Assembly (NCBI GenBank): GCA_000697335.1
Contig: JNEM01012821.1
Coordinates: 1-12,521 of the forward strand
DNA length: 12,521 bases
Reading direction: 5' to 3'
Source: Conidiobolus incongruus B7586
Lineage: Eukaryota; Entomophthoromycota; Entomophthoromycetes; Entomophthorales; Conidiobolaceae
Below the pieces are notes generated by a model. It worked only from the letters and a program-made list of their open reading frames with translations, was not told where the DNA came from and did not search any database. This document shows, in pieces, positions 9,654 through 12,521 of the stretch. Numbering within the stretch: position 1 is the first letter of the stretch; each line of letters begins with the position of its first letter. A program made the translations under genes and the position numbers.

Positions 9654-10515
9654 AGTTATCTATTCTGAATATATGTTATCAATTATATAATCCTACTGTT
9701 GATATTATGACTCAGCTTTAATGAAAATCAAATTTGCATATTTTGAAAAATTCATCGTATTCTAAGATACACTAATAAATTTCATTCAAGTATTAATACC
9801 TGTTTGCAAGTTATAGTCATTATCAATACTTGACTATATTCCTTCAATATTTTTTTCATTTTTCGTTTTTTTTTTGAATTGTATACACTAATAATTAGTA
9901 TTTTTTTACTATATCAATCATTATCTCTATAGGAACTTTTATTATGATTGTGAAAATCTTGCTTAAAAACAATTTTTAATATTTTTTATAAATATTGATA
10001 TATAGTCATTAATTAGGAATGATTACCAACTTCAGGAAGAGGAAAACGTGATTACATGTCTGAACTAGGATCCAAACTTATAATTCTTCAATGATATAAG
10101 TTAAAATTTTTTATTCTATTAAAATTCAATATTATATAATTGATCAGATTTTTAATGATTGATAAAAATTCAAAGTTGATAAAAAAATTGATTTTATAAA
10201 ATAATCATATTTTATTTTTTTTTCAAAATATATCATAATTATTAAATATGAGTAATTTTCAAAATTTGTTTTTAAATTTATTATCAAATCATAAGAATAA
10301 TGAAATTACAAATTAATAACATCAATTTAATAGTATTTATAACTTAGGCTATTGGTATTTTTATTTCATTATAATCAATTATAATCATTATTGATTTTAA
10401 ATTTTTTAAATATTAAATAATTATATATTGATCTAAAATAAAAATTTTATTATAATATGTCATGGATCAAATCACTTTGTCACCATCATGATGCTGTCAA
10501 TAATATCTTCTTACC

Positions 10516-10558
10516 TTATCTTCTTTATCTATTTCATCTTATCTTGTCTTATTTTATC
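10516..10558 (-). promoter_or_regulatory. Cluster of four GATAA motifs (degenerate TTATC repeat)
   Basis: TTATC, which is GATAA on the minus strand, occurs at 10,516, 10,525, 10,539 and 10,554 within a pyrimidine-rich stretch. Fungal GATA-family zinc-finger regulators bind HGATAR sites, often in clusters. However, this position is 490 bp beyond the 3' end of CBP3 and upstream of no supported gene, so a degenerate microsatellite is an equally good explanation. Confidence 0.3.
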
Positions 10559-10961
10559 TTCGAGCTATCCTCAACTATTACATATAAAAATGGGAAACAT
10601 CATGGAATAAACAAGAACTTTTTGCTCACACTGTTACATTAAAACAACTTGTTTATATTGACCCTGTTATATAATAATAAAAAATTAAACTAATAAAATA
10701 TATTTAATATTTATTAAATTTTTAAGTAGGATAAGATTTATTAGGAAACTTAATTTATTTACTTCAATTGTAAGTATTTTAAGAATTTTCATAAAAATAA
10801 ACCTTGAATAAATTTAATATTGATTTACTATTAGCATTGTTAATATTTTGAGATTAATTGATTTGATTTAATTCAATATTTTCTTAAATCAATGTTAGAA
10901 AAAAATTATAAATACAATAATTAATATATAATAACTCATCAAAAACGTGAATTTAATTATA

Positions 10962-10967
10962 TTTATT
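10962..10967 (-). terminator. Candidate poly(A) signal of CBP3
   Basis: The plus-strand TTTATT is AATAAA on the minus strand and lies about 80 nt past the CBP3 stop codon, the first such hexamer beyond it. The distance is plausible for a fungal 3' end; chance occurrence in AT-rich DNA is likely enough to keep confidence low. Confidence 0.25.
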
Positions 10968-11047
10968 ATTTTTTAAGTTATTTTGGGTTGAATATTTTAT
11001 AAGGGAGATAGAATTAGATAAGAATCCAAAGCCTAATATTTCATCGT

Positions 11048-11827
11048 TTATAATACGGTTTCGGGTTTAGGAAATTCTATGATTCCTTCCTTCAATTGCT
11101 CTGAAGGGATGCTTTGGGCATATTGGAGCTGACTACGGACATAGCGAACCAAGTAGGCTAAACCAGTATCAATTTCGTCACTCTTGACGGTTGACAACAT
11201 ATTACGCCAGAGAGCAGCTGCTAAGACAGCATCATTCTTGCACATGCCTTCATCGTAGGCGATGGTAGCGCCGCGAAAGCCGGAAATCAAATCCTTAATG
11301 GTGTTTTTAATAATACGATCACTATTGATACCAGTTTCGCGGATCTTCTCCTCCAACAGGTGGAAGAAAACGTTGACGAGATATTGATTGACTTTAGTAC
11401 CGTCAGGTTCCATTCTCAATCTAACCATGGTAATCCAAATATGAAGCTGCGTGACGGAAACCCATGTCTGAAAGTTATCGGGCATGTTTAAAGTTTGAGT
11501 ATAGAATTCTTTGTCTCTATTGTACACTTGGGAGCAAGTTTCAAAGATTGGGAAGCATTGACGATTTAATACAGCTTGAGGGATTTTATGTAATTTGAGT
11601 GCTATAACAAATTTTTCTAACCAACTGTATTCTTGTTCTTCGTTTTTGGCATCTTTTGGAGTGCCTTTAGCATTTGAATTGGTGGTTTTAGTAGTATCTT
11701 GATTGGAAGTACTCTGATAGCGTAATAAATTAAGTGTGGGATATTGCTGAATTTGAATCAATTTAAAATTTTTGGAGTTTAAATTTCTTAAATTTCCCTT
11801 AATGGATTGATATAATAAAGCCCTCAT
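11048..11827 (-). CDS. CBP3: Cytochrome bc1 complex assembly chaperone Cbp3 (UQCC1 family)
   Basis: Cbp3 works with Cbp6 at the mitochondrial ribosome exit, binding newly made cytochrome b and handing it on for assembly of respiratory complex III. The 259-residue protein is intronless here. Residues 1-40 form a typical matrix targeting sequence: Arg, Lys, Ser, Asn and Gln, no acidic residue, and an RYQS motif near 36-39 that could be the processing site. A hydrophilic Thr/Asn/Lys linker follows to about 66. The chaperone domain (about 67-250, ubiquinol-cytochrome c chaperone family) shows the QLHIWITMVRLR helix at 127-138, a FHLLEEKIRE helix near 155-164, and the highly characteristic GFRGATIAYDEGMCKNDA and LAAALWRNML segments at 183-211. 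Yeast Cbp3 (about 335) and human UQCC1 (about 300) are somewhat longer, mainly at the N-terminus. The start has A at position -3. Family assignment is firm from recall of the motifs. Confidence 0.93.
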   Translation of the reverse strand: MRALLYQSIKGNLRNLNSKNFKLIQIQQYPTLNLLRYQSTSNQDTTKTTNSNAKGTPKDAKNEEQEYSWLEKFVIALKLHKIPQAVLNRQCFPIFETCSQVYNRDKEFYTQTLNMPDNFQTWVSVTQLHIWITMVRLRMEPDGTKVNQYLVNVFFHLLEEKIRETGINSDRIIKNTIKDLISGFRGATIAYDEGMCKNDAVLAAALWRNMLSTVKSDEIDTGLAYLVRYVRSQLQYAQSIPSEQLKEGIIEFPKPETVL

Positions 11828-11955
11828 TATATTATTAAAATAAATCTAAATAAATATATTTGATTATTATTATTATTACTGAATAATATTAGTTATTCTA
11901 TTAATTTTAAAAGTTAGTTATTTTTTAATTTCAAATTTTAATTTCTGTTAAAAAT

Positions 11956-11960
11956 ATTGG
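11956..11960 (-). promoter_or_regulatory. CCAAT box upstream of CBP3
   Basis: ATTGG on the plus strand reads CCAAT on the minus strand (GCCCAATATT), 129 bp upstream of the CBP3 start codon. CCAAT elements bound by the HAP complex control many respiratory genes in yeast, and this gene serves respiratory complex III, so position and context agree. The motif is short; function is inferred. Confidence 0.35.
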
Positions 11961-12095
11961 GCTTGTTTTTGATTTAATATTTAATTAAAATTTCATTACC
12001 ATAAAATTATGGGATTATATCTAGGAATAATTAATCAAAATGTATATCAAATATCCTTACAGAATTTCCACTAGCTCTGTGCACATTTATCATTA

Positions 12096-12116
12096 TTTAT
12101 CTAAAGCTTAGATAAA
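12096..12116. promoter_or_regulatory. Palindromic GATA pair upstream of CBP3
   Basis: A perfect 9-bp inverted repeat (TTTATCTAA and TTAGATAAA) with a 3-nt AGC spacer places two GATAA cores back to back, about 270-290 bp upstream of the CBP3 start codon. Such a palindrome could be bound by a dimeric or double-fingered GATA factor. A perfect 9-bp palindrome is only mildly improbable in AT-rich DNA. Confidence 0.3.
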
Positions 12117-12521
12117 CTATCATTTTAAGCAAAAACACTTGAATGTAACTCTCTAATGGTATTTAACTTCAAAAAATATAGGATCCTATGTATTATTTTT
12201 TTAATTATAAATGATTAATTTTGATAATATATTTATTTTTAAAATATAAAAATAAGTTATAATTTTATTTAATAATCTTATTTATTAAAATAAAGCTAGA
12301 AGAATTAAAATTATATAAACTCCAAATAGATTCATGTTTTATATTATTTTTAATACTATATATCTTTTTTGATAAGTTAATAATAATATATAAAAATAAC
12401 ATAAAATATAAATATTTTTTTGATATTTTAAAAATTTTTAAATTTTATTTTTAATTTTTAAAAATAATTCCTTAAATAAAAAATTATTTAAGATATTAAA
12501 TAAAGATACCAATTGTATATA

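Larger units (their letters stand above)
9081..11047. other. AT-rich spacer between two convergent genes
   Basis: The capping enzyme gene enters from the left and CBP3 from the right, so this spacer should hold two 3' ends and no promoter for either gene. It is mostly A+T with runs of T and A. It contains two small islands of higher G+C that look exon-like (about 9,569-9,653 and 10,017-10,075) and a stretch of repeated TTATC motifs (10,516-10,558). An open frame at 10,457-10,642 overlaps that TTATC repeat and shows no family resemblance. Confidence 0.6.
11828..12521. other. AT-rich region upstream of CBP3
   Basis: No coding region is visible. The stretch should hold the CBP3 promoter, which reads leftward. 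Beyond the CCAAT box and the palindromic GATA pair listed separately, the composition from about 12,190 to the window end is nearly pure A+T with T and A runs. No other gene start or RNA gene was seen. Confidence 0.6.

Noticed and set aside
9883-9900. Short palindrome ACTAATAATTAGT
   Set aside because: A 6-bp arm of pure AT-type sequence is common by chance here and has no gene next to it.
10457-10642. 61-codon plus-strand frame with hydrophobic segments
   Set aside because: It runs over the TTATC repeat, which translates into Leu, Tyr and Ile; no family resemblance or supporting context was seen.

Overview
The window looks like nuclear DNA of an intron-bearing, extremely AT-rich, respiring fungus. 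It holds two recognisable protein genes in a sea of A+T. The first is a stand-alone mRNA guanylyltransferase of the fungal Ceg1 type, with no triphosphatase domain in front of it. The second is the mitochondrial complex III assembly chaperone Cbp3/UQCC1. Needing a cytochrome b chaperone argues against the equally AT-rich but anaerobic Neocallimastigomycetes. An arbuscular mycorrhizal fungus (Glomeromycotina) or another early-diverging AT-rich fungus fits, but this is inference from composition and gene style.

Layout: 1 to about 3,480 is AT-rich DNA with no gene I can support. From about 3,480 to 4,027 lies a less AT-rich promoter-like stretch with several CCAAT boxes, a TATA-like element and a pyrimidine-rich leader. 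The capping enzyme gene runs from 4,028 to 8,846 on the plus strand. It has eight exons and seven short introns (46-83 nt), reconstructed here from splice signals, reading-frame continuity and the conserved motif order. The spliced product is 1,459 residues. About 380 residues form the normal two-domain guanylyltransferase; the remaining roughly 1,075 residues are a continuous low-complexity tail, first Lys/Glu-rich, then Ser/Thr/Pro-rich, then His/Pro/Tyr/Gln/Asn-rich. This tail is the most unusual thing in the window.

Between 8,847 and 11,047 is the spacer between two convergent genes. It holds a likely 3' end for the capping gene, a 39-codon small ORF (9,534-9,653) with a signal-peptide-like start and dibasic pairs, a second small exon-like island near 10,017-10,068, and a cluster of GATA motifs at 10,516-10,558. 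CBP3 (11,827-11,048, minus strand) is intronless and begins with a mitochondrial targeting sequence. Its upstream region (11,828-12,521) has one CCAAT box and a palindromic pair of GATA motifs.

The two genes have unrelated jobs (nuclear mRNA 5' capping and mitochondrial bc1 complex assembly), and nothing suggests they are co-regulated. I saw no rRNA or tRNA gene, CRISPR array, transposase or virus-derived element.
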